From Symbiodinium natans (Eukaryota > Sar > Dinophyceae > Suessiales > Symbiodiniaceae), in assembly GCA_905221605.1 (NCBI GenBank), contig CAJNDS010002847.1:112001-176000 (forward strand): a stretch of 64,000 nucleotides of DNA, in the 5' to 3' direction. The notes under the pieces are model-generated. The model was not told the DNA's origin. It saw nothing but the letters and a program-made list of their open reading frames with translations, and did no database searches. Made by a program: the position numbers and the translations under genes. The first letter of the stretch is position 1; every line of letters begins with the position of its first letter. Below, in pieces: positions 19,814-32,083 of this stretch.

Positions 19814-20340
19814 GAGCGATTGGGGACTAGGGAGCAGTGGCTTCGTAGCATGCTCACTGGTAAACTCATTAGCTGCGGTTCTCTGAAGAATGCAATTGGA
19901 GTGCTTTTCCAGAAGGGTTCAATAGGAGCATGCCGCTGCAAAACGAAACCTTCCCTGTAACAAAGTACCCCAAAACCTTGAAAACTCGAATACCCCCTTC
20001 AAATTTGAAACCTTCAACAGAGCTTCCGCCCTTAAAGGTTCCCAGCTTTCAAGTTTCCCATGCCTATCATCCCCAGGAGAGTGCCACGGCAGATGCGCGA
20101 GAGGAGTGCGACACAACGGATGACGAGGACTTGGTGGCTTTGGGGTTCAAGGGTCATGGGCTTCCTGAACGTACAAGGAGGGGCCCCTTTACTATACTAA
20201 CTGTAATTAAGGGACTTATAACCTAAGTTAGGCTCCTTATAACCGGTGGCGGTGTTTTTTGCTTGTTTTGTTGTTTTCAGTTTTTGTTCCTTATTGTTTT
20301 TCCGGCCGTGTGGCCTAGCAAGCAAGCAAACAAGCAAGCA

Positions 20341-20522
20341 AGCCAAGCCAAGCAAGCCAAGCAACCCTAAACCCTAAACCCTTAACCCTCAGCCCTCAGC
20401 CCTTAACCCTTAACCCTTAACCCTTAACCCTTAACCCTTAACCCTAGACCCTAGACCCTAGACCCTAGACCCTCGACCCTAAACCCTAGACCCTAGACCC
20501 TAAACCCTAAACCCTAAACCGA
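20341..20522. repeat. CCCTAAA-family tract with CCCTTAA and CCCTAGA blocks
   Basis: After AAGCAAGCC repeats come CCCTAAA, then a block of CCCTTAA, then CCCTAGA, then CCCTAAA again. Each variant is clustered rather than scattered. Confidence 0.9.
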
Positions 20523-20977
20523 CCAAAACAACTGAAGAAAAAATAAGAAAAACAACGGAAAAATAAAGAAACGAAATCCCCGGTCCTTACAACCCTCTTA
20601 CAACTCTACTTATCACTAGGGGGGGCCCTCCTTGTAGGGAGCGTTCACCAACATAGTGTGTTCTTTGGCCAAACTTTGATCTTGGGGATCACATACCCTG
20701 AATACCACAATGTGTCGTTATTAGGGTATGGACCATCGACATCAGCGTAAGGGCCTAAATTCCCCAAATAGGACTGCAACCCGGCCCACAGACGCCTTAA
20801 TACATTGGAACGTGGTCCCCCAATACCAAGGAAAGGCGCAAGAACCCTGTGCATTTCACCCTTAGGGGCCCCTTTACACACTTACGAAGCCCTGGGTTTC
20901 AGGGTTTAGGGTTCAGGGTTTAGGGTTTAGGGTTTAGTAGTAGGGTTTAGGGGTTTGGGGTTAATTGTCACCTCCAG

Positions 20978-21043
20978 CAGCTCACTGCGGAGGAGGGCCT
21001 GCCTGACCCAGAACAGCTGGAGGCAAGCATTCCAGATGTTCCG
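20978..21043 (+). other. Exon-like island
   Basis: TCACCTCCAG followed by 22 codons starting QLTAEEGLPDPEQLEASIPDV. The acceptor-like site and amino-acid composition fit a coding exon. The telomeric tract begins immediately after. Confidence 0.4.
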
Positions 21044-21371
21044 CCCTAAACCTTAAACCCTAAACCCCAAACCCCCCCCCCCCCCACCTAAACCCTGAAC
21101 ATGAAGCTCTAAGCGCGAAACCCTAAACCCTAAATCTTTCAGCCCAAAGATTCGAAACCCCCAATACTATATGACTAGACATCGATCTCCTTACCCTCTG
21201 CCCTTTTTTGGGTTTGCGGTTCCTCTAGCAACTAATCCCTTCCCCCTAATATTAAACGGGGGGACCCCGCCCCCCCTCCCCCCCCCACATTTTATTATTA
21301 GGGAGTATTCTTATCGAAATGTCATAATTAATTAGACTTCAGGGTTACTCAAGGTATGACTAGTGAGGTAG

Positions 21372-21446
21372 GCTGAGGAGAGCCAGGCTCACAGGCAGCC
21401 AGAAAAGCAGCTCACCGACAGCATCGTGCTGCGAAAAGACTGGACA
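21372..21446 (+). other. Exon-like island
   Basis: The open frame AEESQAHRQPEKQL, then TDSIVLRKDWT lies between GTAG and a CCCTAAA tract. Confidence 0.35.
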
Positions 21447-21683
21447 CTAAACCCTAAACCCTTAACCTAGACCCCCAACCCTAAACCCTCTGAGGGTTTT
21501 ATTGGTGTTGAGGGGTTTATTGGAGGCCTGAACCACCCGCCTAAGTCGGAATAGGTTTAAAAGGCGGGGTCGGTTTCGGCAGGATTTTCCGGAAAGTGTT
21601 TTTATCATTAGGGGGGCATTTAATAATAAAAGGGGGAAGGGATTACAACGGTTTGCCGTTTTAGAGTTTATATCCTGAACCCT

Positions 21684-21724
21684 AGCCCTAAACCCTAAAC
21701 CCTATAGGGTTTAGGGTTTAGGGC
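21684..21724. repeat. Palindromic CCCTAAA/TTTAGGG junction
   Basis: CCCTAAACCCTA is joined directly to TAGGGTTTAGGG, giving a perfect dyad centred on CCCTATAGGG. Confidence 0.85.
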
Positions 21725-21749
21725 TACCAAAGCCTTTTAAACCCACGTT

Positions 21750-21827
21750 ATGTCTGAGCAGGGCTCGTGCACCCACCGAACGACTTCGTCGGGCACTGCT
21801 GAGGAGCCGTCCACCTTGAAGACCACA
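21750..21827 (+). other. Exon-like island
   Basis: The ATG-initiated frame MSEQGSCTHRTTSSGTAEEP, then STLKTTG runs into a TTTAGGG tract. No independent support. Confidence 0.25.
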
Positions 21828-21981
21828 GGGTTTAGGGTTTAGGGTTAGGGTTTAGGGTTGAGGGTTCAGGGTTTAGGTTTAGTGTTTAGGGTTTAGGGGT
21901 AGTCGTAAGTGTTGTATAGGGTTCCTTAATAATGGCATTGGTGGCTGCATGTCTCGCACACTCCATATGACCCCAAAGATT

Positions 21982-22025
21982 GGGATCATGTACCCAATAC
22001 TCCCTAAATTTGGGTACATGGACCA
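21982..22025. repeat. Small inverted-repeat element, GGTCCATGTACC family, copy 1
   Basis: GGGATCATGTACCCA pairs with TGGGTACATGGACCA across a short centre. It shares termini with elements at 39658 and 40526. Confidence 0.55.
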
Positions 22026-22280
22026 CAAGCCTACCTCACATCATAGGTAGACTACAATAAGCTGTAAGCCTTAACTTCAAGTCTATGGGCGCGAAGCGCC
22101 CATCCCTTGCACGGAAGGCATGAAGCGGCAGGGTGCGGGCTTAGGCTCCTAAGGCCTTCAGGAGGTTCAGGGTTTAGGGCTTAGAGCGGCTTCTGGGGTA
22201 CAGCTTTTAGGCGCTGTAGGGCTTAGTCTCCTAAGGGGCTTACTGGCTCTAACGGGGTATCGACCTTTAGGACAAAAGGG

Positions 22281-22376
22281 CGCGCTGAAAGCGGGGAAGC
22301 TGAAGTGGATTCGCACACTTCAGGCGGAGAGGTCTTGCGTGTTTGGAGTCCGCAGGGCAAGCCTCGGGCCCCATAA
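22281..22376 (+). other. Exon-like island ending in stop
   Basis: The frame is 31 codons (RAESGEAEVDSHTSGGEVL, then RVWSPQGKPRAP) then TAA. Its composition is coding-like. No clear acceptor was located. Confidence 0.35.
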
Positions 22377-22669
22377 GCCTTTAGGGCTTATGGGGTTGAG
22401 GATTTCGGGCCTATAGGGCTTCTGGGGTCTAGGGTTCAGAGTTTAGGGTTTAGGGATCATATTGCGGCTTTAGGGCTTATGGGGTTTAGGGTTCAGAGTT
22501 TAGGGTTTAGGGATCATATTGCGGCTTCATAAGGGTTTAGGGCTGAGAAGGCTTGTGGGGTTCCTCAACTGCTCCCCCATGCATAGAATCAAAAGTTCTA
22601 GGAGGCGATCGCCATCGCAGACCAAAGCGTCAGCGTGCAGCAGCAGGCGCTTTTCATGGGGCTTAGCAA

Positions 22670-22765
22670 TGGGTTCAGGGTTTAGGGTTTCGGGTTCGAG
22701 GTTTAGGGTTTAGGGTTTAGGGTGTAGGGCTTAGGGTTTAGGGTTTAGGGTTTGGGGTTTAGGCC
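22670..22765. repeat. TTTAGGG tract
   Basis: TTTAGGG with TTTCGGG and TGTAGGG variants. Confidence 0.85.
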
Positions 22766-23037
22766 TTTGGGACCAAATCACCCCTAAAATTGGGATGCTA
22801 CTACAATCCCTATTCAGATTTATCGACCATAAACACTTTTCGGGTTCATTTTTCTTCCGGCGCGTTTAGGGTGTAGGGTTTTAGGGCCCAGAAATATCCA
22901 AAAGTCGAAAACTTGGATTCGCAGTGGTATCGTTGTTTTGCTTTGGAGCAATGAAGTTTTTTTCTCCTCATAAGCCCCAACCCTAAGCCTATGTCCTCTT
23001 AGCTCTGTTGGTGTTCAGGGCTTTGAGGTCCAAACCG

Positions 23038-23096
23038 CCCTAAACCCTAAACCCTAAACCCTAAACCCTAAACCCTAAACCCTAAACCCTAAACCC
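23038..23096. repeat. CCCTAAA tract
   Basis: Eight perfect CCCTAAA units. Confidence 0.95.
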
Positions 23097-23582
23097 CTTG
23101 GCCAGGGAGCTCATTGCTGAGTTTGGGCATTCTTAGAGAAGGGACTGCTGTTGGGGCCTGCGTCTTTAGAAAGCCTCATCTTTCTCAACCCAGAAACAGC
23201 AACTACCCTCAACCATGAATAAGACATCCACACTTTACGTACATGTTCAGGGCTGTTGTTCGGAAACACTTTGGAAAAGGGTTTGATTTCAGGCTGTTTT
23301 TTTCCGGATGATCTTTACTTGTTTTCTTTATGTCGTGGCGGGCGGGTGGGGAGGGGGAAGAGACTGAAGGACAGCTACCGGGACAACCGGGGTCCCTAAC
23401 ATGAAATTCCCGCAACCGTTCAGGGTCTAGGCAAGCTTTGAGCCTTAGGCCCCGGAAGTCTGCAACCTCCAGCTACAAAGGCCCTAAACCCTAAACCCGA
23501 AACCCTAAACCCTAAACCCTAAACCCTAAACCCTTTTTTATTATTTTAACTCTTAAACCCTAAACCCTGGTTCACCTTCCAG

Positions 23583-23662
23583 GTCCGGGAGGACGAGTCC
23601 GTCAAGGCGGCCGCCAAGAAGGCGGGCACTGCGCGAGGATTGGAGTCGGGTTGCAGCTTTCG
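23583..23662 (+). other. Exon-like island with good acceptor
   Basis: GGTTCACCTTCCAG is followed by VREDESVKAAAKKAGTARGL. The pyrimidine-rich acceptor and Lys/Ala/Glu content resemble a real exon. Confidence 0.4.
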
Positions 23663-23777
23663 CGTTTGGGGTTCAGGGTTCCGGGTGTGGGTTTAGGGTT
23701 TGGGGTTTAGGGTTTAGGGTTGCAGAGAATACGGCCCGGGCGAGAGAGGGAAGCCTGCTGCGCAACGGGGTCGGGAG

Positions 23778-24044
23778 AGCGAAGAGAGAGAGAGAGAGAG
23801 AGTGAGAGAGAGAGAGAGAGACAGAGAGAGAGAGAGAAGCAGAGAACGAGAGAAAGAGAGAAAAAGAGACAGAGAGAAAGAGAGAAAGAGAGAAAGAGAG
23901 AAAGAGAGAAAGAGAGAAAGAGAGAAAGAGAGAAAGAGAGAAGGAGAGAAGGAGAGAAGGAGAGAAAGAGAGAAAGAGAGAGAACGAGAGAACGAGAGCA
24001 CGAGAAATCAGCGAGAGACGAGAGAAGGACAGAAAGAGAGAAAG
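23778..24044. repeat. GAGA/GAAAGA simple repeat
   Basis: This is purine-only simple sequence. It produces a 174-codon Arg/Glu/Lys frame that I do not accept as a gene. Confidence 0.95.
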
Positions 24045-24446
24045 CGTGGCGATTCCCTTGCGGGGGATCCATGCGTGCAGGGAGAGAGCAAGAGACGAAG
24101 ATAGGGGTACCTATGATCGGGTTCCCAAATATGCTCGGGCAAGCAGTTGCAGCAAAAACTGCTCGAGACCTCACCTCAAGCAGCTGGCTTGACCAGACCC
24201 ACAAAGGGCCCGCAAATGTTGGTCCAACCCTGCAGGGAGGATGAGGGGGAGGGACTCAGTAAGTAGCAGTTAAGTAGGGTTCTGAAGTAGGACGACCCCA
24301 TGTAGAGTTCCTTTCAGGGCAAGTAGAACTGTCTCTACGTGGCACCTTCTTCCCAAAAGCCTCCAAGCCAAGCAGTTGCTCTTTTTGTGAGGGTGCGAGC
24401 GCCCAGCGGCAGCCCCCTTTTCTTCCTCCTCCAGGAGAGCACAACG

Positions 24447-24571
24447 TTTGGGTTTAGGGTTTAGGGTTTAGGGTTTAGGGTTTAGGGTTTAGGGTGTAGG
24501 GTTTAGGGTTTAGGGTTTAGGGTTTAGGGTTTAGGGTTTAGGGTTTAGGGTTTAGGGTTTAGGGTTTAGGG
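24447..24571. repeat. TTTAGGG tract
   Basis: About seventeen units, one TGTAGGG variant. Confidence 0.95.
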
Positions 24572-25459
24572 TGGTTTGTCTGTCTAGCTTCTTTCATGAA
24601 CGGGTTCTTGCCATCACCTCGGCTCCCAAAACAGGGGCCCTATGGAAGTTCGAACACGCATGACCCCCAAAAGCCTAGACGCAAAACCCAGAATACTAAC
24701 CCCCCCCCCCCCCCCACAAAAAAAAAAAAAAGCCCATGCAGGGTTTTCCGGTCTGGGTTACTGAAAAAAAAGCCTGAACCCTGAACCCTGGGGACCCTAA
24801 CTGAGAGCAAGCCCCCCAAAGGGGTAGTTCTAAATGCAATCCGAAATAACTAAACCCTAAACCCCCAAACCCTGAACTTGCGAACGTCCCTGCCAACTCG
24901 AAAGTGGCTAAAGCGATGTCTTCACATTGGTAGTCGCTTCTCGGCTATCCTTCGTTGCGCGAGAGCCGCCGAACACAGCAGCTTCAACACGCAGAGAGAG
25001 AGAGAGGGGGAGGGCGAGAGAGAGCGAAAGAGCCCGCTAAGATAGAAGAAGAAGATGAGACAGAAGGGTTCAGGAGAAGTTTAGGAAAGACATTTTTAGG
25101 CTTTCTGGTGCCACCGAAAATTGAGGTTTGAAGCCGAATGGCGCCCGAAGACGCGTCATCACAGAGTGGAAGCCCCCAGCCTGGAGGTAGCCCAAACTGT
25201 GGCTGAGGCTTCTAGGAAGACATCTGCCTTTTTGCAGCCAGAGTTTCTAACTTATTCAAACCCCAAATGGGAAGAAGAAAGTTAGGTTTGAGCGAGACCC
25301 TCACATATATTTCTATTCAAGGGCTGAGGAGAGGTATGCGGGTATAGAGTTGAAAATATAAGTATTGCTTTGAAGCCCGCGAGAGGGCACCGGAAAGGCC
25401 TGCAGCTGTAGGGGCCTCCGGGATGCGGGCGGAGTCCGGGGTTCCGCGGTACGGAGGGG

Positions 25460-25592
25460 GTAGGGTTTAGGGTTTAGGGTTTAGGGTTTAGGGTTTAGGG
25501 TTTAGGGTTTAGGGTTTAGGGTTTAGGGTTTAGGGTTTAGGGTTTAGGGTTTAGGGTTTAGGGTTTAGGGTTTAGGGTTTAGGGTTTAGGGT
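25460..25592. repeat. TTTAGGG tract
   Basis: About nineteen near-perfect units. Confidence 0.95.
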
Positions 25593-25995
25593 GGAGGGGG
25601 GTCTGCGTTCTTTAACGGTGCCATTTCTGGAGTTTTTGGCGCACGAACACTCCAAAATGGGCACGGTTGCAGCAGCCTGGGGGGGTCCGGGCTCTTGAAC
25701 GGTGCCGGCTTTGGAGTTTTTGGACCGCGAAAACTAGCAAATAGGTCTTGGCGGGGGTCCGGGGGTGGGGTCTGGGGGACGGTGTCGTTTTTAGAGTTTT
25801 TGGACCTCGAAAACTCGGAAATGGGCGTTAACAGTGCGGTTTTTGGAGTTTTTGGACGGCGAAAAATGTGCACCATTAAAGGTCTGGGGGGTCGTCCCCC
25901 GGCAAGGGTCTGGGGGTTTCCTTACCGGTGCCGATTTTGGAGTCTGGGACCGTGAAAACTTGACAAATGAGCACCAAGAAGGCCGAGCAATAGTT
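25593..25995. repeat. About 90 bp degenerate tandem repeat
   Basis: TTTGGAGTTTTTGGAC followed by GCGAAAACT and a GGGGTCCGGGGG spacer recurs about five times. It gives repetitive Pro/Lys frames on the minus strand (GPKTPK). Confidence 0.8.
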
Positions 25996-26077
25996 CGGCG
26001 GAGTTTTTGGGCGAGGCCCTGGATTTTAAAAGAAGTACGCCGGCTCCAAACTCTAATTTCTTATAACACACTTAGCC

Positions 26078-26146
26078 TAAAACCCTAAACCCTAAACCCT
26101 AAACCCTAAACCCTAAACCCTAAACCCTAAACCCTAAAACCCTTAC
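26078..26146. repeat. CCCTAAA tract
   Basis: About nine units. Confidence 0.95.
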
Positions 26147-26264
26147 ACAGTATGATCTTTGGACCGGGTTTGGGGTTCCCGAAACCTTGGAGAGACACAG
26201 AGTTCCCTGACGATCAGTTCGAAGGACAGCTCCGAAAACGGATCCTGGCTCAGAGGGGGAGGCC

Positions 26265-26338
26265 CTTAGGGTTTAGGGTTTAGGGTTTAGGGTTTAGGGT
26301 TTAGGGTTTAGAGTTTAGGGTTTAGGGTTTAGGGTTCA
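26265..26338. repeat. TTTAGGG tract
   Basis: About ten units, followed at 26385-26450 by TTTTAGGG-type length variants. Confidence 0.9.
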
Positions 26339-27334
26339 GGCTTCGGTTGGGTTTAGTTGGGGGGTTTTAGTTTTGGGGCTTTTAAAGGGCTTTTAGGGTT
26401 TTAAGGGTTTTTAGGGTTTCTAGGGTTTTTTAGGGTTTTTAGGGTTTGAAGTTTTAAGAAGGTTTGAGGGTTTCGGTTGGAGACTTCCCTCCCCTTTACT
26501 GAGAGTCTTGCTTGTAGGAGGCTTTTGCTTGTACACTCCCTCAAACGGCTTCTACGCAATAGGTACCTGCCCACCTGCAACGGTCCACTATTCGATGAGC
26601 CCTAGGTTTCCAGATTCAGCACCGCGGGATGCTGTGCAGTTCAGGCGTTTGCAAGTATAGGTGTCTAAGGTCTCTGCACGCCCATGGCGAATGTCACTTG
26701 TGCAGAGGCATACGCCTTGCGTTCACTGATTTTTGGGGGGATTTCGGGTTAAATCATGGGCTTCATCCCTCTGCAGACCCTAAACATTGAACCACGGTGG
26801 TCAGAGAGACGAGGCAGCGTGCAGCCCGCCGTGCGACGGAGGAGGCATCGGGGACCAGGGATCAAAGATCGGCTGTTTTGGTCTTCGGAGTCTGTTTTGC
26901 TTTGGCAAGCCGCCCAGAGCAACCACACATCGAGCCTCCAACCCATGTATTCTCAAGCCCGTGAACCTCTGAATCATCTCAAGCCTATTCCGGCTTCGGA
27001 GCGGTTTAGTGCGCGCCGTTTAGGGCTTCAACTTTCAACCCTCTAAAGCCCCTCAACCCCCCCAAGAAGCCCGTAGCCTCCTGTCTGAATCTCACGACCA
27101 GATGCAGTCTTGGAGTTTCTAAATGGCCCACTTGGAGTTTAGGGTTTAGGGTTTAGGGTTAGGGTTCAGGTGTAGAATCACCCCAAAAAAGTTTACAACT
27201 CGATGGAAACGGCAACCCGATAAACCTGAAGTCCCAAAGCCCTCAGCCCTTACTTCAACCTCCCCCGAGTTATCCTTGTGGAACCTCCAAGCAACCCTAA
27301 ACCCTAAACCCTAAACCCCTGACCCCTGACATAG

Positions 27335-27423
27335 GTCGTGACGCCGCGCACGGAGCCAGGCGTGGGAAGCGGCTCGAGCCGCGCGAGACCCAGGAAGTGT
27401 TGCTGGAGGCTTCACAGCCGTAG
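27335..27423 (+). other. Exon-like island ending in stop
   Basis: The frame is 28 codons (RDAAHGARRGKRLEPRETQE, then VLLEASQP) then TAG, preceded by an AG. GC-rich and coding-like. Confidence 0.35.
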
Positions 27424-27846
27424 CGGGTTTGGGGTTTAGGGCTTCTAGGGCCCAGACTAGGCCCTTGTTCCTTTTTGTTTTTTTGAAGTTTTGGGTTCCC
27501 TTATAAGCCCCTTAAAAACACAAAGGGCGCCCTTTTTTTTCCTAGGTTACTCTTAGGTCTAGGCTTACCGAGTTGGAGGGCTGATCTGGGTTTAGGCGGG
27601 TTCTGCGTCTGAAAACAAACGGAATCGGGCAGGGGGGGGGGGGGGGGGGGTGGGTAATGGTCTACACATGTGCTAAGCATGAAGGAAACGGACAGATAAC
27701 CCTCCGGGCATTTCTGGGTAATGTTGGACCTGCTTTAATAATGTAACCTCCCCCCCCCCAAACAGTCGCGACCCTGAATAAAAAAAGACCCCAAACAGTC
27801 AGGCAGGGGAGGGGTCCGGAGCCCGGAGGCCTCCCTAAGCTACCCG

Positions 27847-28262
27847 CCGACCCAGGAAAGGTCGAGGCTTCAGGCTTCAAGTATCCCTTCTTCTCGAGAA
27901 AGCTTATGCCTTCCTGAAAACCGAAGGACTGAGCCCCGGGCCCCGGGAGACTTGCATTATAGCGGGCCCCCAAACAAAGGTATTAAAGTGTGTCCGGAGG
28001 CCTCCGTAAGGCACCCCCTTTCCGGATATGATTCGCCTATGGAATCATCTAGTTTTAAGCAAGGAATTTATAAAGAAAAGGCGCCCTGAAAAAAGAAGAT
28101 TCTGGACAGGTCGAGGCTTCAGGCTTCAAGTATCTCTCCTTCTCGAGAAGCTTATGCCTTCCTGAAACCCTCAAAAAAACAGTCACGGCCCGAAAACTTT
28201 TCATTATAGCGGACCTCCGAAACAAAGGGTCCAGATCCTGAATAGCCGAAAAACTTTTCATA
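27847..28262. repeat. About 250 bp spaced direct duplication
   Basis: GGTCGAGGCTTCAGGCTTCA occurs near 27860 and 28110. Both are followed by a TCTCGAGA/AGCTTATGCCTTCCTGAAA motif and then ATTATAGCGG. A third partial copy of the last motif ends near 28268. Confidence 0.75.
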
Positions 28263-29009
28263 ATAGCGGCCCCCTAGAATATTGCGGGTGCAACATTACC
28301 ACGTCCCCGCCGGCTTTGGCGGCTTCTGTAGGAAACAAAATGGCGTAAGGTAAGTTTAGCTAGTGTTTGATTTGTTTTAGGGGCCTTCCCAGAGAGGGAC
28401 CCCCCTGTGCAAGGCCCCCCTACTAATCTCTACTAGAGACCTAACAGGCTCCCTTTTGAGGAGGCCCAAACGGCTTCCGTGCACCTTGAGCTGTAGGAGG
28501 CCTACCCTCCCCCAGAGGTCAGCTATTCCCTCCACATCCCGCCGACAAGCCTTTCTGTCGCTTTCCTTGTGCTTACTGCCTGTAGAGACATAGGAATGGA
28601 AAAGGCAGCGAGGGCCGGAGACCCGCCGGCCTGAACAGGCAAAAATGGTTTATTTCATGAGGGGGGAGGGGGTCAGCCCCCATGATATCCCATGATTTCA
28701 TTTTTGCAGGCGTGCTCGGACACGGAAAAATGCATTCATGATTCCATTTTGGTTTTCGTGCTCGGTGATCTACGTCTCACGTTCTTGAAGGTTCATGGGT
28801 CGTGATAAGTAGGGGAACCTAAAAAAAGGTTGTAACGATAGCCGCCGCACTCATGGCCCTACTGAAACTGTCCATGAACCTCCTAAACCCTAAACCCTAC
28901 ACCCTAAACCCTAAACCCTAAACCCTAAACCCTGGAAAGGACAAGGTGCAGTTACACGGTCGGGCTTGTAGGGCCCCCCCGACACTCAGAGGACCCTTTA
29001 TCTCCCGCA

Positions 29010-29324
29010 AGCCCTAAACCCTAAACCCCCTAAACCCTAAGCCCTAAGCCCTAAGCCCTAACCCTAAACCGTAAACCCGAAACCCGAAACCCTAAACCCT
29101 AAACCCTCCACCCTAAGCCCTAAGCCCTAAGCCCTAACCCTAAACCCTAAACCCTAAACCCTAAGCCCTAAACCCTAAACCCTAAACCCTCAACCCTGAA
29201 CCCTGAACCCTAAACCCTAAAACCTAAACCCTAAACCCTAAACCCTAAACCCTAAACCCTAAACCCTAAACCCTAAACCCTAAACCCTAAACCCTAAACC
29301 CTAAACCCTAAACCCTAAACCCTG
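29010..29324. repeat. Long CCCTAAA tract
   Basis: This is the longest tract of the window. Its left half contains CCCTAAG and CCCGAAA variants; its right half is pure. Confidence 0.95.
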
Positions 29325-29330
29325 ACTGAG

Positions 29331-29416
29331 GGCATGGGACGCCGCGGCGAGCGGCACATGCAGGGCCTGCGTCCTCGGAGTCTGGTTTCCGTGATTCGGC
29401 CTCGAGGCCGCTTTAG
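29331..29416 (+). other. Exon-like island
   Basis: The open frame GMGRRGERHMQGLRPRSL, then VSVIRPRGRF lies between CCCTAAA (left) and TTTAGGG (right) tracts. Confidence 0.3.
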
Positions 29417-29966
29417 GGCTTTAGGGTTTAGGGTTAATAGGGTTTAGGAGGGTTTGGGTTCTAAGGCTTTAAGGGCTTATGGCTTTTCAGGGTGTAGCGT
29501 TTCTGTGTGTGTTTGGTTCAGGTCGCATTGCGCTTGTGAGGATATAGGGTTTAGAGTTGAGGCTTTATTTTCGTTTGTTATGAAGGAATGAAAAAGAAGT
29601 TGCCACAACACATGATTTACTAGTTAACCCTATTATGGCAGTTCTATTTGAGGTGGTGTTGTTAGGCTTTGGGGTATCGGGTTTAATTTCGGGTTCCAGC
29701 TATTCAGCAGAGCTCCACATGTTGCATGTTTCTTGAGCTGTTCCGAGCAAGAAAAGTTTCACCGTTCACTTCCTCCTAAACCCCAAACCCTACCCTAAAC
29801 CCCAAACCCTAAACCCTTAAACCCTAGGTCTCTTATTTTTTCGCCAAGCTCGGCGGGGTCTTCTTTCCCTCCTCATGATGCCATGATATACACTGAGAAG
29901 GGATGTTTGGAACAAGGATTTTCGGGCCTCTTGGTGCTTTTCGGGGTTTTGGGGTTAAAAGACCCC

Positions 29967-30141
29967 CGAAACCCTAAACCCTAAACCCTAAGCCCGAAAC
30001 CCTAAACCCTAAACCCTAAACCCTAAACCCTAAACCCTAAACCCTAAACCCTAAACCCTAAACCCTAAACCCTAAACCCTAAACCCTAAACCCTAAACCC
30101 TAAACCCTAAACCTAAACCCTAACCCTAAACCCTAAACCCT
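29967..30141. repeat. CCCTAAA tract
   Basis: About 24 units, ending CCCTGGCAGGGTTTAGGG, a small palindromic switch. Confidence 0.95.
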
Positions 30142-30162
30142 GGCAGGGTTTAGGGTGTTCAG

Positions 30163-30246
30163 AACGAAGGTGGGGTGCCTGATATGCTGGGAGGCACTCC
30201 GGGCCACAAACTGATTGCCAGCTCCGCGAAGTCCCTCAAGCCTTAC
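30163..30246 (+). other. Exon-like island
   Basis: GTGTTCAG is followed by NEGGVPDMLGGTPGHKLIAS, then SAKSLKPY, and then the next CCCTAAA tract. The acceptor-like site and composition support coding origin. Confidence 0.4.
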
Positions 30247-30375
30247 AACCCTAAACCCTAAACCCCAAACCCTAAACCCTAAACCCCAAACCCTAAACCC
30301 CAAACCCTGAACCCTGAACCCTGAACCCTGAACCCTAAACCCTAAACCCTAAACCCTAACCCTAAACCCTAAACA
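30247..30375. repeat. CCCTAAA tract with CCCCAAA and CCCTGAA variants
   Basis: Variants occur in runs (three or four CCCTGAA in a row). Confidence 0.9.
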
Positions 30376-30447
30376 AAGCCCCACGCCCACGAGGTGCGCT
30401 GGCTTGGGCTACCCCAGCGCCCCGTCCGGCAGTGCGCCGGGAGGTGA
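30376..30447 (+). other. Exon-like island ending in stop
   Basis: KPHAHEVRWLGLPQRPVRQC, then AGR, then TGA. Confidence 0.25.
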
Positions 30448-31979
30448 GGTCCTAAATTCCCGGGACCTTCAGCACAAAAACCCCCAAACCTTGAATTGCA
30501 GGGTCAGTTCCATACGTTGGGGTCGGTGGTTTTTGGGGCCCTAAACCCTAAACCCTGAATCCAAAATCACAGCCAAGTTGTATGAGAAGCGCTGTGCAAC
30601 TAGTCAGTTCTGAATGCTTCTTGACTGCCAGTCTTTGCAGATCTGCTGCGTTTTGTCACGAAGCAAAAGTGAAGTTATCACAGTAGGCGTATATATCAGT
30701 AGGATACGAAGTGGGAGATTAAACGTCCTTAAGGGCTTCCATTGTTCTGAAGCTCTGAACCCTAAACCCCGTACCCTAAACCCTGAGCCCTTGGAAGCCG
30801 ATTCTCGATGCTGAAACGCAAAAACGGGGATCATGGACCCAATGCTACGATAGCCCCGATCAAGGGGTCCATAAACGTAAACCCTCTCAGGGGGAAGGCT
30901 TTAGGGTTCATGTTAGTCCCACAAAATCAACCCCGTGTGCAACCTACCACAAACCCTAAACGACAGGCACCCTCAGAAAGCCCTAAGGCCCTAAACCCTA
31001 AACCCTAAACCCTAAACCCTAAAGCATCCTGAGCCCTCACCCCGAAACGATGCTAGCAGAAGCCATCCTCCCGGAGAAAAACCAACCCTGAATCCAACCT
31101 TTCGGATATTCCTCCCTTATACTCACCAGCCCTTCATAGAGATTATAGTAGGTTTCTGAGGGTAGGGTTTAGGGTTTCGGGTTTAGGGTTTAGGGTTTAG
31201 GGGTACTCTCATCCCTATCAGGCACTGTTAGTATATGGGGAAACATCCCAACCTGACCTGTTCGTCCTCGGAGATCTCCTCTCAAAGGCCTTGAGCTTTG
31301 TGGCATGGCGCTCCGCCCGCTGGTGCGGCGAGCCACTCTGCCGTGTTTGTATGAGGATCGGGGGGCTGGGATGCTGGTAACTCCCAAGCCATCAGCCCTA
31401 AACCCTAATCCTAATGAATCACCGCTTCGGCATGCAGATTTTTCAAACTTCCGCGATATTTGCAGAGCGTGCCAGCTGTGCAAAGGGTGTAGTAGCCCAA
31501 AGGAGGTAACATCCTCGACCGTCAGCCTTCCATACTGGTCCCTTTTTACAGAGTTGGGGAACGAACGCCTTACAGGGTTTTCAGGCCGGACAGCAGTGTG
31601 ATAGAAGGTACCTTAACCTAGGGCCCCGAGTCCGAAGCATGTCAGTCGACGACGATCAAGGGCCTCCCCTGCCGTACATCGCTAAAACTTCTGCCGAAAG
31701 TTTCGACTCTGTTGGTTCCTGAACCCTAAACCCTAAACTCGTTTTCACTTGGTTCCTGAGCCTTCAAAATCATAGGGAAAACCTGCCCCCAAAAGGGTTG
31801 TACCCCCAAGAATCAAAGTATGCTGAAGCCCTCAACCGGGTTTAGGGTTTAGGGCTAGGGTTTAGGGCTACGGCTAGGGTTTAGGGTTTAGGGCTAGGGT
31901 TTATGCCCCGAAGGCGCAGTCAATGCCTCTGCGCCGGGGACGCCTCACACCTTTGCCAAATGAGCCATAGCCATGTGGG

Positions 31980-32083
31980 GCCTAAGCCCTAAACCCTAAA
32001 CCCTAAACCCTAAACCCTAATTAAACCCTAAACCCTAAACCCTAAACCCTAAACGACCCTAAACCCTAAACGACCCTAAACCC
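31980..32083. repeat. CCCTAAA tract
   Basis: Units with two ACGACCCTAAA interruptions. Confidence 0.9.

Noticed and set aside
23720..24244. 174-codon Arg/Glu/Lys protein
   Set aside because: Pure GAGA simple repeat translated; no start context and no non-repeat part.
24930..24950. GTCGCTTCTCGGCTAT resembling the 5' end of U2 snRNA
   Set aside because: Only about a dozen bases agree. No branch-binding or Sm-site region follows.
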